Both the position numbers and the translations under genes were made by a program. Shown in pieces: positions 1-9,699 of a stretch of DNA of 64,000 nt. Each line of letters starts with the position of its first letter. The stretch's first letter is position 1. This DNA is from Lysinibacillus capsici. GTDB lineage: Bacteria > Bacillota > Bacilli > Bacillales_A > Planococcaceae. The notes beneath the pieces are model-generated. The model was not told the DNA's origin. It saw nothing but the letters and a program-made list of their open reading frames with translations, and searched no databases. Location: contig NZ_PXXX01000018.1 of assembly GCF_003367505.1 (NCBI RefSeq), positions 248,001 to 312,000 on the forward strand, given 5' to 3'.

Positions 1-1344
1 TTGCTCCTCTGTTAAACAGGCTCTTGCCTGAGCATCTAAGCGAGTACGTAGTTCATCCACATGCTCTAATGATAAGGTCATACCTGCAGCCATAGGATGT
101 CCACCAAAATGCGGTAAAATATCTCGATTTTTAGCTAGTTCATTATATAGATGAAAACCTTCAATACTTCGAGCAGAACCTTTTGCTATGCCCTTTTCGG
201 GATCGAGTGACAGCACAATCGTTGGGCGGTAATACAGTTCAACGAGACGTGAGGCTACAATTCCTACAACACCTGCGTTCCAGCCCTCGCCAGCAACAAC
301 AAGAACTAAGGAATTGCCGATTTTTTCATCTGCTTCAATCAGTGCGATGGCTTCATCTGTAATACTTTTCACAATATCTTTGCGCTCGGTATTGCAGGCA
401 TTTAGCTTTTTTGCCAATGCGGTTGCTTTAGCATTATCCTCCGCCATTAATAATTCGACACCAGGAGCTGCTTCACCTAGACGACCAACAGCATTCAATC
501 GTGGACCAAAATAAAAGCCAATCGTTTCTTCTGTAATTTTCATCTGCTCTGTACTGGCTATGTCACACATCGCTTGTACCCATGGACTAAGGGAACGACG
601 CATTTCTTGTATGCCCCTCTTCACGAGATAGCGATTTTCATCCACCAACGGAACCAAATCTGCTACAGTGCCAATCGCCACAAATTCTATTAGATGGCTT
701 GGTAGTTCACCATAAAGAGCATGTGCCAGCTTAAAGGCTACCCCTACTCCTGCTAGCTCGCCAAATGGATATTGCCCTTCTGGTATTCGGGGATGAAGAA
801 TAATATCTGCTGGTGGTAGCTCCTCACCTGGCTCATGGTGATCTGTCACAATGACATCCATACCAAGCTCCTTTGCTACTCGAATAGGCTCAATACCAGA
901 TATACCATTATCCACTGTAATGATTAACTGTACACCAGCTTCATAGGCCTCCCGAAATAGGGCTTCATGCGGACCATAGCCATGGATAAAACGATTCGGA
1001 ATTTTAAAGGAGACGTCTGCTCCAAGATCTAGTAAAACATGTAACATAACGGTTGTGCTTGTCACACCATCCGCATCATAATCACCATACACTAAAATTT
1101 TCTCACCATTTTCTAGTGCTTGTTCAATTCGTGCTACCGCTTCAGCCATACCATGCATAAGAAATGGGTCATGGATATTTGCCTCAGTCATATTTAATAA
1201 GCTTTCTGCCTCAGCCGTTGTTTCGCAGCCTCGTGCTGCTAAAATTTTTGCTGCAATCGCAGAAAGTTGTAAGTCATTTTGTAATGCTTGTACAAGTGTT
1301 GCGTCAGGACGCTCCACCTGCCATCTTTTTTTCGATAGAATCAT
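1..1344 (-). CDS. recJ: RecJ single-stranded-DNA exonuclease (5' part, cut by window edge)
   Basis: The minus frame is open from an ATG at 1344 to the window edge (448 codons; the family is about 560-790 residues), so the C-terminus is missing. RecJ degrades single-stranded DNA 5' to 3' in recombination and mismatch repair. The DHH-phosphoesterase motifs are visible: GDYDADGVTST near residues 87-97, VTDHHEPG near 167, and the DHHA1 motif GGHPMAAG near residue 415. GGAAGTGAG precedes the ATG as ribosome-binding site, and a TATAAT hexamer lies at 1368-1373, so recJ probably has its own promoter downstream of the trpA terminator. In B. subtilis recJ directly follows secDF; here trp and chemoreceptor genes intervene. 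Confidence 0.96.
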   Translation of the reverse strand, partial: MILSKKRWQVERPDATLVQALQNDLQLSAIAAKILAARGCETTAEAESLLNMTEANIHDPFLMHGMAEAVARIEQALENGEKILVYGDYDADGVTSTTVMLHVLLDLGADVSFKIPNRFIHGYGPHEALFREAYEAGVQLIITVDNGISGIEPIRVAKELGMDVIVTDHHEPGEELPPADIILHPRIPEGQYPFGELAGVGVAFKLAHALYGELPSHLIEFVAIGTVADLVPLVDENRYLVKRGIQEMRRSLSPWVQAMCDIASTEQMKITEETIGFYFGPRLNAVGRLGEAAPGVELLMAEDNAKATALAKKLNACNTERKDIVKSITDEAIALIEADEKIGNSLVLVVAGEGWNAGVVGIVASRLVELYYRPTIVLSLDPEKGIAKGSARSIEGFHLYNELAKNRDILPHFGGHPMAAGMTLSLEHVDELRTRLDAQARACLTEEQ

Positions 1345-1469
1345 CTGCTCACTTCCTTACGAAAGCTATTATACCGAATTTCTATAGGTTGCGCACTATC
1401 CGTTAGATTGATAGTTTTATCCATCGATTTTTAATTTCTATTCGTCACTTTTCCATTTCTTTCATCATC

Positions 1470-1497
1470 AAAAAAGCCTACTCTTCTAAAGAGTAGA
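1470..1497 (-). terminator. Terminator of the trp operon
   Basis: Arms ctactct (1478-1484) and agagtag (1490-1496) with a 5-nt loop, followed on the minus strand by six U (1470-1475). The hairpin contains the trpA stop codon (1486-1488). Confidence 0.8.
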
Positions 1498-2277
1498 CTT
1501 TTCTAACATACCTTTCGAGGCGGCTACTAATGCTTCCACCGTTGCCAAATCTCCTTGATGCAATGCCGTCACAATGGCACTACCGACAATTACACCATCT
1601 CCCAAAGCCCCCATCTTTTTCACTTGCTCTGGTGTTGAAATACCAAAGCCTGCAAGCACAGGGATTGGACTTGCTTGACGTAAGCTTGCAAAATGCTGTT
1701 CTAAATTATCAGCAAAACGCGATCTTGCTCCTGTGATCCCATTAACGGTCACTGCATAAACAAAACCCTGACTAGCTGCTGCGATGCGTGCTATACGCTC
1801 TGGAGGGCTTGTCAATGAGATAAGCTGTACCACATCAATGCCATATGGATTTAATGCATCACGTAACAACTCGCTCTCTTCCAAAGGGACATCTGGTACA
1901 ATTAATCCCTTAACTCCTCCAGCTACACAGGCTTGCGCAAAAGACTTTAAGCCATATGCTAATACTGGATTGAAATAAGTCATGACTACGAGAGGCACTG
2001 TTATTTCATCTCTAAATGACGCGAGTGTTTGCAACACTTTTCTTAATGTCACACCAGCTTTGAGTGCACGTTCTCCTGCTCGTTCGATTGTTGGACCATC
2101 GGCAACAGGATCTGTAAAAGGAATCCCTACTTCAATAGCAGTTACCTCTAATTGCTGCAGTTTTAAAATAGTTGGCTTAATGGTCTCTAGCCCTCCGTCA
2201 CCTGCCATGATATAAGGTATAAAAGCTTTATGACCTTCAGCTTTTGCCTGATCGATCGCTTGCTGTAAAGTTGTCAT
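1486..2277 (-). CDS. trpA: Tryptophan synthase alpha subunit
   Basis: 263 residues, normal family length. TrpA cleaves indole-3-glycerol phosphate to indole and glyceraldehyde 3-phosphate and passes indole to TrpB. The active-site segment [16 protein letters not shown] (residues about 50-65) carries the catalytic Glu and Asp of the family, and a GFGIS phosphate-binding strand lies near the C-terminus. The ATG overlaps the trpB stop by four bases (ATGA), which implies translational coupling. It is the last gene of trpEDCFBA and its stop codon sits inside the terminator hairpin. Confidence 0.97.
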   Translation of the reverse strand: MTTLQQAIDQAKAEGHKAFIPYIMAGDGGLETIKPTILKLQQLEVTAIEVGIPFTDPVADGPTIERAGERALKAGVTLRKVLQTLASFRDEITVPLVVMTYFNPVLAYGLKSFAQACVAGGVKGLIVPDVPLEESELLRDALNPYGIDVVQLISLTSPPERIARIAAASQGFVYAVTVNGITGARSRFADNLEQHFASLRQASPIPVLAGFGISTPEQVKKMGALGDGVIVGSAIVTALHQGDLATVEALVAASKGMLEKSTL

Positions 2278-3488
2278 TTTACATCCCCTCCTAGTGCTGC
2301 TCGAACTGTGTGAACATCTTTATCTCCTCGACCAGATAAGCACACAACAATGATCTGATCTTTTGCCATGGTCTTTGCAAGTTTTGCCGTATAAGCAATG
2401 GCATGAGAACTTTCAAGTGCAGGCAGTATCCCTTCTGTTCGGCTTAATAATTGTAGTGCCTCCAGTGCTTCAGCATCTGTGATGGAGTCAAATTGAGCTC
2501 GACCAATATCATGTAAATAACAATGCTCTGGTCCTTTCCCTGGATAATCTAACCCAGCTGAAATAGAATGTGCTTCTTGGACAAAGCCGTTTTCATCCTG
2601 TAATAAATACATATAGGCGCCATGTAATACACCTAATTGTCCACCTGCGATGGCCGCAGCATGCTTCCCAGTTTCAAGACCACTTCCCGCTGCTTCAACA
2701 CCGTATAAGGCAACTGATTCATCATCAACGAATGGGTGAAACATACCGATTGCGTTACTGCCACCTCCAATACAGGCAACAACTGCATCAGGTAAACGCC
2801 CCTCTTTTTGCACGATTTGCCTTCTTGTTTCTACTCCAATGACACGCTGAAAGTCCCGAACAATTTTTGGGAATGGGTGAGGACCTAAGGCAGAGCCTAA
2901 AATATAGTGGGTATCCTCAACATTTGTCACCCAGTAACGTAGGGCAGCGTTCACAGCATCCTTTAATGTTTTAGAACCACTTTCCACCGATTGAACCTTT
3001 GTGCCAAGCAACTCCATACGAAAGACATTTAACTGCTGACGTTTTATATCTTCTGCTCCCATAAATACAACACATTCTAGATTTAATAATGCACATGCAG
3101 TAGCTGTTGCCACACCATGCTGCCCAGCTCCTGTTTCAGCAACGATTTTCTTTTTACCCATGCGTTTGGCTAGAAGTGCTTGCCCAATCGCATTATTAAT
3201 TTTATGTGCACCTGTATGGTTTAAATCTTCACGCTTTAAATAAATCTTTGCTCCATCTAGCGCCTTCGTTAAATTTTCTGCGTAATAGAGCGGTGTTTCG
3301 CGGCCAACATAGTCTTCTAAATAATAGGACAGCTCCTCTGTAAATGCAGGGTCTAGTAATGCTTGCTCATAAGCAGCTTCTAATTCAAGCAAGGCTGTCA
3401 TTAATGTTTCGGGCACAAACCGACCACCAAATTGTCCAAAACGCCCTTCTTTTGTCGGTACACTATTTGCTATTGATATTCCCATCAT
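2274..3488 (-). CDS. trpB: Tryptophan synthase beta subunit
   Basis: 404 residues; the PLP enzyme that condenses indole with serine to tryptophan. Visible family marks: [12 protein letters not shown] at the N-terminus, the PLP lysine in [13 protein letters not shown], and the glycine-rich phosphate cradle [15 protein letters not shown]. The frame starts MMGIS; either of the two leading Met codons could be used. It overlaps trpF by four bases upstream and trpA by four downstream, so the operon is tightly coupled. Confidence 0.97.
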   Translation of the reverse strand: MMGISIANSVPTKEGRFGQFGGRFVPETLMTALLELEAAYEQALLDPAFTEELSYYLEDYVGRETPLYYAENLTKALDGAKIYLKREDLNHTGAHKINNAIGQALLAKRMGKKKIVAETGAGQHGVATATACALLNLECVVFMGAEDIKRQQLNVFRMELLGTKVQSVESGSKTLKDAVNAALRYWVTNVEDTHYILGSALGPHPFPKIVRDFQRVIGVETRRQIVQKEGRLPDAVVACIGGGSNAIGMFHPFVDDESVALYGVEAAGSGLETGKHAAAIAGGQLGVLHGAYMYLLQDENGFVQEAHSISAGLDYPGKGPEHCYLHDIGRAQFDSITDAEALEALQLLSRTEGILPALESSHAIAYTAKLAKTMAKDQIIVVCLSGRGDKDVHTVRAALGGDVK

Positions 3489-4099
3489 CTGCTCCCCCTC
3501 TTTACTGCCTGTAAAAAAGCTTGTATTTTGGTAGAATCCTTGCTTCCATCTGTTTCTATACCACTTGAAACATCCACCATAAAAGGCCCTACATCCGTAA
3601 TAGCCGCTTCAATATTGTCTACATTGAGACCACCCGCTAATAGTAATTTTTCTTTGGGAATCCCTACTTGCTCAAGGAGTGTCCAATCAAAAGTGTGACC
3701 ACTCCCGCCTTTAAACTCTGTACCAGGCGCGTCAAATAAATAATAATCTACCTGATAGCTAGCAGCCGCTTGAACATCCTCTTTTTCTCGTATCGATAAT
3801 GCCTTTATGGCGGGATAACCTTGCTCCTGAATAAATGCTGGCGTTTCCTCCCCATGATATTGCACATAATCTAAGGGCACTCGCTCTACTGCTTCCTTTA
3901 ATTCGGCTGACGTTGGATTCACAAAGACACCTATTTTTAAAACACCTTGTGGTACATGCTTCGCTAACTGTTGGGCTTGCTCAATGGATACACGGCGTTT
4001 ACTCGGTGCAAAAACAAACCCTATAGCATCTGCACCAGCATGAACAGCTGTTTTGACATGTTCTTGCTCCTGTAGACCACAAATTTTGACCTTTGTCAT
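3485..4099 (-). CDS. trpF: Phosphoribosylanthranilate isomerase
   Basis: 204 residues, a single TIM-barrel domain. TrpF isomerises N-(5-phosphoribosyl)anthranilate to CdRP. The N-terminal KICGL signature (catalytic Cys) is present, as are FDAPG (catalytic Asp strand) and [11 protein letters not shown], followed by VDVSSGIE in the C-terminal phosphate site. It is a stand-alone gene here, not fused to trpC as in enteric bacteria. ATGA overlaps at both ends with trpC and trpB. Confidence 0.96.
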   Translation of the reverse strand: MTKVKICGLQEQEHVKTAVHAGADAIGFVFAPSKRRVSIEQAQQLAKHVPQGVLKIGVFVNPTSAELKEAVERVPLDYVQYHGEETPAFIQEQGYPAIKALSIREKEDVQAAASYQVDYYLFDAPGTEFKGGSGHTFDWTLLEQVGIPKEKLLLAGGLNVDNIEAAITDVGPFMVDVSSGIETDGSKDSTKIQAFLQAVKRGSR

Positions 4100-4887
4100 A
4101 CCGATGCCCCCTCTTTACTTACTTGCAAATCTCGTAGTGCTTGCCCCGCATCTCCACTCCTCATCAAAGCTTCACCTACCAGGACACCACTAGCCCCCAT
4201 CGAGGCTACTAGCTTCGCATCGTCCTGCGTCCATATGCCGCTCTCACTAATTAATACTCGATTCTCATCAAATGGAAACGCATTAGCAATTTCTCTGGTG
4301 CGCTCTAGGCTTACTTCGAAGGTACGTAAATCACGATTATTAACGCCAATTAACTTTGCATCTACCGCAAGAGCACGTTCAAGCTCTTCACAATCGTGTA
4401 CTTCCACTAAAACCTCTAGGCCTAAGCCCGTTGCATAGCTATATAAATCACGTAAGGCATCGTCTGTTAGGGCTGCCACAATTAATAAAATAATGGATGC
4501 ACCTGCCGCCTTGGCAAATCGAATCTGCACTCGATCAATCATAAAATCCTTACAAAGAAGTGGGGTATCTACAGCAGCAGCAACTGCTGCTAAATCTTCA
4601 AAGGAGCCTTTAAAAAATTCCTTGTCTGTTAAGACCGAAATAGCTGCTGCTCCTGCTAGTGCATAGACTTTTGCTTGAGCAACTGGGTCTGCTCCGCCAG
4701 CTATTAACCCTTTTGAAGGGGAAGCACGCTTCATTTCCGCGATGATTTGCAGTGTATGAGCTTGACACAATGATTCAATGAACGAGCGACGTGGCGTTTC
4801 TGTAAAGTTTGCTAAAGGATCTGGCTGCTCTAATAAAGCACCTACCTCAATCTTTTTTTGCAGTAATATTTTATTGAGTATATTCAT
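4096..4887 (-). CDS. trpC: Indole-3-glycerol phosphate synthase
   Basis: 263 residues, TIM-barrel. TrpC closes the indole ring of CdRP with loss of CO2. Key motifs: AEMKRASPSKG (catalytic Glu/Lys), LLCKDFMID (catalytic Lys), IGVNNRDL, and ISESGIW with SGVLVGEALM in the phosphate site. The start ATG overlaps the trpD stop by one base. All catalytic positions I can check are intact. Confidence 0.97.
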   Translation of the reverse strand: MNILNKILLQKKIEVGALLEQPDPLANFTETPRRSFIESLCQAHTLQIIAEMKRASPSKGLIAGGADPVAQAKVYALAGAAAISVLTDKEFFKGSFEDLAAVAAAVDTPLLCKDFMIDRVQIRFAKAAGASIILLIVAALTDDALRDLYSYATGLGLEVLVEVHDCEELERALAVDAKLIGVNNRDLRTFEVSLERTREIANAFPFDENRVLISESGIWTQDDAKLVASMGASGVLVGEALMRSGDAGQALRDLQVSKEGASV

Positions 4888-5915
4888 TACCCTACCTCCA
4901 CTTCTTTAATTTGCATGCTATATGTTACAACCGCCTCTAATTTTTGTTGTGCTCTCCCGCTAAAAATACTTTCCTTTGCCATGGCTACACCCTCTTTGAT
5001 GGTTTCCGCTTGACCATAGCCAAATAAGCCGATGCCAGCATTTAATAGTACTGTATCTAAATAAGGACTCCGTTCCCCAGCCAATATTTTTTGCATAATC
5101 ACCGCATTTTCATCTGCATTGCCACCACGGATGGCCTCTAAAGGGGCCATTTGAAGACCGACATCTTCTGCATTTAGGGAAAAGGGAATTAGATCTCCTT
5201 TATCTACTAAAACCAATGTATTTTGACCTGCTAATGAAGCCTCGTCTAAGCCTTGTGGTCCTGAGACGACAATGGCCCGCTCACGTCCAAGCATTTGTAA
5301 GACTGAGGCATATTCCATGACAAAATTCGGTCGATTAATGCCTGTAAATTGTGTGGATAATGGGACCGGATTTGTTAAAGGACCAACAAGATTAAAGATT
5401 GTCGGTTTTCCTAATGAACGGCGAACTTCACCAATTCTCTTTAATTTCGGATGAACATTCGGTGCATAAATAAAAGCGATTCCCTCTCGCTCGAGCAAAT
5501 GGGCTGTTTGTGGGATGGAAATAGCTGTATGAATACCTAGTGCCTCTAGCACATCTGAGCTACCAGAGGAGGAAGAAATTTTACGGTTCCCATGCTTGGC
5601 AATTTTGACACCTGCCCCAGCTAACACGAAAGCAGAAGCTGTACTGATATTAAAAGTATGAAGACCATCTCCACCTGTACCGCAATTATCCATATAGCTA
5701 CCTTCTTTTACGGCTATATCAAGAGCAAAAGATCGCATAATAGTTGCTAATGCGGCTACTTCATGTGCAGTTTCTCCCTTCGCAGCTAAAGCTGTTAAAA
5801 AGCTTGCTATTTCTTCTTTAGGAGTATCATCCCGAAATAACCATTGCGCTGCCTGTAGCATTTCTTCGTACATGAGATGTGTTCCCTGCAGTACTTTCCC
5901 TTGTAATCGTTCCAT
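4887..5915 (-). CDS. trpD: Anthranilate phosphoribosyltransferase
   Basis: 342 residues; transfers the phosphoribosyl group of PRPP to anthranilate. The PRPP-binding GTGGDGLHTFNIST motif, the anthranilate-site KHGNRKISSSSGSSDVLEALG and the FNLVGPLTNP segment are all present. The ATG overlaps the trpE stop as TAATG. There is no fused or adjacent glutamine amidotransferase (trpG) in this operon; in bacilli the shared amidotransferase is commonly pabA in the folate operon, outside this window. Confidence 0.96.
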   Translation of the reverse strand: MERLQGKVLQGTHLMYEEMLQAAQWLFRDDTPKEEIASFLTALAAKGETAHEVAALATIMRSFALDIAVKEGSYMDNCGTGGDGLHTFNISTASAFVLAGAGVKIAKHGNRKISSSSGSSDVLEALGIHTAISIPQTAHLLEREGIAFIYAPNVHPKLKRIGEVRRSLGKPTIFNLVGPLTNPVPLSTQFTGINRPNFVMEYASVLQMLGRERAIVVSGPQGLDEASLAGQNTLVLVDKGDLIPFSLNAEDVGLQMAPLEAIRGGNADENAVIMQKILAGERSPYLDTVLLNAGIGLFGYGQAETIKEGVAMAKESIFSGRAQQKLEAVVTYSMQIKEVEVG

Positions 5916-7243
5916 TAGTTTTGCCCCCCATTGCTCACCAGTAACTGTAAAAATGCCTGTTCTTCCTCTTGCACTTGATGTAAAACGTTTTGCACATTTG
6001 TATATTTGGTAACAGTTATTGTTGCTTGCAAATGCATGGTATCCTGTTTAACTACAATAGATTGACCTGTTAAGGCAAAATCCAAATGGCCATTAAATCC
6101 AATAAAGCCGAGAGCACCAAAATAACCAGCTGCATGCGGAAGCTCCGTTGCTGAAAGCGGGGATATGGTTGCTGCTAAAACATCCAGGGCATGAAGCATT
6201 GGTAAAAGCTTTCCTTCTACCCTAGTCGTCATGTGCAGTGCCTTTTTGGACCGCTGGATACGCATAGCCTCCATGACCTGAACAGAATCTCGGAAACAAA
6301 CCGACTGTAATTCTTGCTGAATAGCCCTAACAAGAAGTGCATGTGATTGCCTAATGCTTTCATGGTTGTATAATTTACGTTCATTTTCTAGTTCTTCATT
6401 TTTTGTTTCCCCTCGCGGATATGTTCCCTCTGTAGGAGTCGCAATAACGCTTTCACCTTTTACTCGGATTAGACTTTCAGGAGAAGTACCTAACACAACA
6501 TGATCCTCAAATTCAATATAATACATATAGGCTGCAGGCTTTTTTTTACGTAGCTGTCGATACAAAGCCAACGTATCACCTTGAAAATTGGCTACATGGC
6601 GGTTCGGCAAAACTACCCTTGTTATGTCATCATGTAGGTTGGCTTGCATTGTCTGTAAAACCGTTGCAAATGATTCGTTTGTTGTAGTATCAAGCGGTTG
6701 ATAACGATAAGATGCTTCGTCACTGATATGCCCGTTTACTATTTGTTGAGCCAATTCTTCCAAATCAGGTTCCTGCTTTTCTGCATCTATATTTGTATGA
6801 ATTAATGTCACTTCATCTGTTTGATGATCGAAGACAATAATCGTTTCATAGACATGAAAATAAGCATCAGGCAGTTCTATTTTTTTATCTACGAACATCG
6901 TTGTACCGCCAAAGCCTATATATCCAACGGCACCACCTGAAAATGGAAATTGCGTCGTATTGGAAATACGTGGCATGAGGCGTTTAAGAAGAACAAAAAG
7001 TTCCCCTTGATGCACGTATGTTTTTCCTGTTTTATAGGAAACCTCTTGGATTTCTTGGCCCACACCTTTATATGTTTTTCGTGGATTAGCACCAATGAAG
7101 GAAAATCTTCCAGCTCCTTCGTGTTGGGCAGAACTTTCCAATAAAAATTTATGTTTTCCCTGTAAACGCCTAAAAATCAAAATAGGTGTTAAAGAATCGC
7201 CATTGATCGTTTTCATTTTTGTTCTTGAACTCGTTATTTGCAT
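5915..7243 (-). CDS. trpE: Anthranilate synthase component I-like protein, strongly divergent
   Basis: 442 residues against about 515 in B. subtilis. The operon position, the LLES tryptophan-feedback motif (residues 34-37), and VVLGTSPESLIRV identify a TrpE-type chorismate-binding protein. The ATG has AAGGAG about 10 bases upstream. The catalytic half is unusual: PIAGT reads PTEGT, the AEHxMLVDLGRND block reads QSHALLVRAIQQE, the GAPK motif is absent, and the GAGIV plus AEYEE...K segment (second Mg-binding Glu) reads as an unrelated stretch. Only the PRG, the His of HMTT and the GFNGHLD strand survive. There is no frame break, because recognisable blocks run to the end. It may be an inactive or re-purposed subunit. 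The trpE symbol rests on context. Confidence 0.8.
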   Translation of the reverse strand: MQITSSRTKMKTINGDSLTPILIFRRLQGKHKFLLESSAQHEGAGRFSFIGANPRKTYKGVGQEIQEVSYKTGKTYVHQGELFVLLKRLMPRISNTTQFPFSGGAVGYIGFGGTTMFVDKKIELPDAYFHVYETIIVFDHQTDEVTLIHTNIDAEKQEPDLEELAQQIVNGHISDEASYRYQPLDTTTNESFATVLQTMQANLHDDITRVVLPNRHVANFQGDTLALYRQLRKKKPAAYMYYIEFEDHVVLGTSPESLIRVKGESVIATPTEGTYPRGETKNEELENERKLYNHESIRQSHALLVRAIQQELQSVCFRDSVQVMEAMRIQRSKKALHMTTRVEGKLLPMLHALDVLAATISPLSATELPHAAGYFGALGFIGFNGHLDFALTGQSIVVKQDTMHLQATITVTKYTNVQNVLHQVQEEEQAFLQLLVSNGGQN

Positions 7244-7307
7244 AGCTATTTTGCTCCTTTTTCAAAGATTCCTTTAGCTAATGTCTAGACGAATGCTGAA
7301 TGAAAAT

Positions 7308-7668
7308 AAAAAAGCCCTCTGCAAAAAGGATTATTCCTAATTGCAGAGGACGATTATGACCGCGTTGCCACCTCATATTAGAGCATATGCTCTCACTTTT
7401 GTGCTTTACATCATGGCTATGGTAAACCATACCATGAAAGCACCCCTATAACGTGGGGAATCACGTTCGCTTTTTTATAAGCGACTCTCATAAGTCCATT
7501 CACATAAGCTGTAAATCAGTTTACACCAGCCACTGACTCTCTTTATTACACACTTAGGCTACTACTCTTATTCAACAATTTCTCAGCTATTCTCATCTAA
7601 ACTCAGCTCATCTGTTCTGTGGCTGACCTCGCTCCCGAGATCTTCTACCTTGACCGAACAAAAAGTTA
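7308..7668 (-). ncRNA. T-box leader (tRNA-Trp responsive) of the trp operon
   Basis: Reading on the minus strand: an AGTAG element, AGAGAGTC and GGCTGGTG of the stem I apex, then GAATGGACTT with the specifier codon UGG (7496-7498), the T-box core AGGTGGCAACGCGGT (7359-7373), and a terminator with arms cctctgcaa (7316-7324) and ttgcagagg (7341-7349) followed by six U (7308-7313). Uncharged tRNA-Trp should stabilise the antiterminator and switch on trpEDCFBA. B. subtilis uses TRAP for this operon instead; a T-box is known in other Firmicutes. Confidence 0.93.
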
Positions 7669-7674
7669 GCCTTA

Positions 7675-7703
7675 ATTCTATGCCAATTCAATACTATTGT
7701 CAA
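7675..7703 (-). promoter_or_regulatory. SigA-type promoter of the trp operon
   Basis: TTGACA (7698-7703), a 17-base spacer, then TAGAAT (7675-7680) on the minus strand, just upstream of the T-box leader. Confidence 0.8.
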
Positions 7704-7825
7704 TCAATTCTGACGAAAAAAGTTGAAATTCCTATTTTATCAGAGGAATCAAAAGTAGGTATATTATCCTTCTATAAAAACTTATTGGAGAATAAGATTT
7801 CCTACGATTGAAAATTCCTTGACTA

Positions 7826-7854
7826 TTGACCATGTAAATATATCAAGTTATAGT
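7826..7854 (+). promoter_or_regulatory. Candidate SigA promoter of the chemoreceptor gene
   Basis: TTGACC (7826-7831), 17-base spacer, TATAGT (7849-7854), about 50 bases before the start codon. I see no SigD-type motility promoter (TAAA / GCCGATAT) here, although that is common for chemoreceptors in B. subtilis. Confidence 0.55.
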
Positions 7855-7904
7855 AATTTCAGAACATCAATTTTTTCCATATAATAAAAGAAAGTAGGAA
7901 GTTT

Positions 7905-9593
7905 ATGTCCGTTCGCAAAAAATTAAATATAGGATTCATTTCCTTAACATGTTTACTTTTTATCTCAAGCATCGTATCATTTATTCAATTTAAAACAACT
8001 CAGAATGATTTAGAAGAAGTATTAAAGCATCGGATGGTGCAAATCCAATTAACAGATAAAATCCAACAACAACTTGCTTCTCAAGGTTTATTTTTACGCT
8101 CCTATATTTTAAATAAGAAGGACGAAACAGCTAAGGCCAATTTAGAGCGCTATGAAAAGTTGTTACCTGAAACAGTTCATGAACTTTCTACTATTGTTCG
8201 ATCAGATTATACAAAAAATATTATGCAGCAAATCACGGAATTGCAAAAAGAGTTACTGTCAAATTCACAGAAAGCTTTACAAGCGTTTAATAGTGGCAAC
8301 ACGGATCTAGCACTCTCAATCATTAATAATGATGTTACAAAATACAATAAGGACATTTTTAAGTTAACAACTGAATTATTAGCTTATCACGATGAACAGC
8401 TTCAAAATGTTGACCAATCTGTTAATCAAACCGTTTCACGCGCTATTATCATTGCTATTAGCCTTCTCCTTGCAAGTATTATTATTGGATTATATTTTAT
8501 GCATATGGTCAAAGCCTCCATTATCCTGCCCCTACGCAAGGTTATTGGAGCAGCAGATACATTAGCACAAGGTGATTTAACAATTGCTGAGCTTGACCAT
8601 CAATCAAAAGATGAGATCGGTACACTTGCCAATGCAGTCAATACATTAAAACGAAATCTAGCTGGTTTAATGACTAACATTCAAGATAGTGCATCCCATT
8701 TATCGGCTGTTTCAGAAGAGCTTTCTGCTAGCACTGAAGAAGTAACTGCAACTTCCGATAATATTGCTCAACGAATTCAAAATAATGTAACACATATCTC
8801 TTCTTCTGCTAGTGCCTCTCAGCAAAGTGCTGTGGCAATGGATGAAACTGCATCAGGTGTCCAACGCATTGCAGAGGCTACTCAAAGTCTTCATCACAAT
8901 GCAGAAAATCTGACTCAGCTTGCCCATACAGGTGGTGCAACGATTGCAACAGCAAAAGAACAGATGAATATGATCGCACTAGCAACTTCTGATATTGCAA
9001 CATTAACGCAAAAACTAAGTAAGCAATCAGAAGAAATTGGGCAAATTACAACAGTGATTACAGCAATTTCAGAACAAACAAATTTACTGGCACTAAATGC
9101 AGCTATTGAAGCAGCAAGAGCAGGAGAACATGGGAAAGGCTTTGCAGTCGTAGCGGATGAGGTACGAAAACTTGCTGAGGAATCGAATCAATCTGCCAAT
9201 CAAATCGTTGCTATTACAAAAGAAATTCTAACAGATACACAAAATGTTGCAGCATCAGTAAATAATGGTTTAGCTTCTGTAAAGGATGGTGTAGCCAAAA
9301 TTCATGAGGCTGGAGATGCTTTCTACTCCATCACCTCTGCTGTTGCTGCATTCACAGAGCAAATTGAAGAAATTTCTGCCACATCTGAAGAAATCTCTGC
9401 TAGTGCAGAGCAGGTTGCAGCTTCTGTCACGGAAATTGCCAATGTTTCTAACGAATCAGCAACGAATTCTCATATGATTGCAGAATCTGTTGACGAGCAA
9501 GTTGCGACCATGCAGCAGGTAAATACTGTCGCAGAAGAATTAAGTGAAAATGCGCAACAGCTACAAGGCTTAATCCAGCAATTTAAATTGTAA
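7905..9593 (+). CDS. Methyl-accepting chemotaxis protein
   Basis: 562 residues. Membrane segment 1 is near residues 9-28, followed by an all-helical extracytoplasmic 4HB-type sensor (about 30-180). Membrane segment 2 is near 181-202, then HAMP (about 203-258) and a long cytoplasmic signalling coiled coil whose hairpin tip reads [23 protein letters not shown]. It senses an unknown ligand and controls CheA. GTAGGAAG precedes the ATG. It stands alone, transcribed opposite to its neighbours, and ends at a strong terminator. Together with trp it separates recJ from secDF, which suggests insertion. Confidence 0.93.
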   Translation: MSVRKKLNIGFISLTCLLFISSIVSFIQFKTTQNDLEEVLKHRMVQIQLTDKIQQQLASQGLFLRSYILNKKDETAKANLERYEKLLPETVHELSTIVRSDYTKNIMQQITELQKELLSNSQKALQAFNSGNTDLALSIINNDVTKYNKDIFKLTTELLAYHDEQLQNVDQSVNQTVSRAIIIAISLLLASIIIGLYFMHMVKASIILPLRKVIGAADTLAQGDLTIAELDHQSKDEIGTLANAVNTLKRNLAGLMTNIQDSASHLSAVSEELSASTEEVTATSDNIAQRIQNNVTHISSSASASQQSAVAMDETASGVQRIAEATQSLHHNAENLTQLAHTGGATIATAKEQMNMIALATSDIATLTQKLSKQSEEIGQITTVITAISEQTNLLALNAAIEAARAGEHGKGFAVVADEVRKLAEESNQSANQIVAITKEILTDTQNVAASVNNGLASVKDGVAKIHEAGDAFYSITSAVAAFTEQIEEISATSEEISASAEQVAASVTEIANVSNESATNSHMIAESVDEQVATMQQVNTVAEELSENAQQLQGLIQQFKL

Positions 9594-9609
9594 ATACTAT
9601 ATGAAAAAT

Positions 9610-9643
9610 CTGCTGCTTTTTATAAAAGGCAGCAGTTTTTTTT
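9610..9643 (+). terminator. Terminator of the chemoreceptor gene
   Basis: Arms ctgctgctttt (9610-9620) and aaaaggcagcag (9624-9635, one G-U pair), tetraloop tata, then eight T (9636-9643). Confidence 0.88.
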
Positions 9644-9648
9644 GCATG

Positions 9649-9691
9649 AAAAAAGCAGAGAATAGAAAACTATATGTTTTCCATTCTCTGC
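9649..9691 (-). terminator. Terminator of secDF
   Basis: Arms gcagagaat (9655-9663) and attctctgc (9682-9690), extended by gaaaac/gttttc, followed on the minus strand by six U (9649-9654). Confidence 0.85.
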
Positions 9692-9699
9692 TCATTATA

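Noticed and set aside
5915..7243. Frameshift as the explanation for the odd TrpE
   Set aside because: Recognisable TrpE blocks occur in the same frame from the N-terminus to GFNGHLD near the end, so divergence is by substitution.
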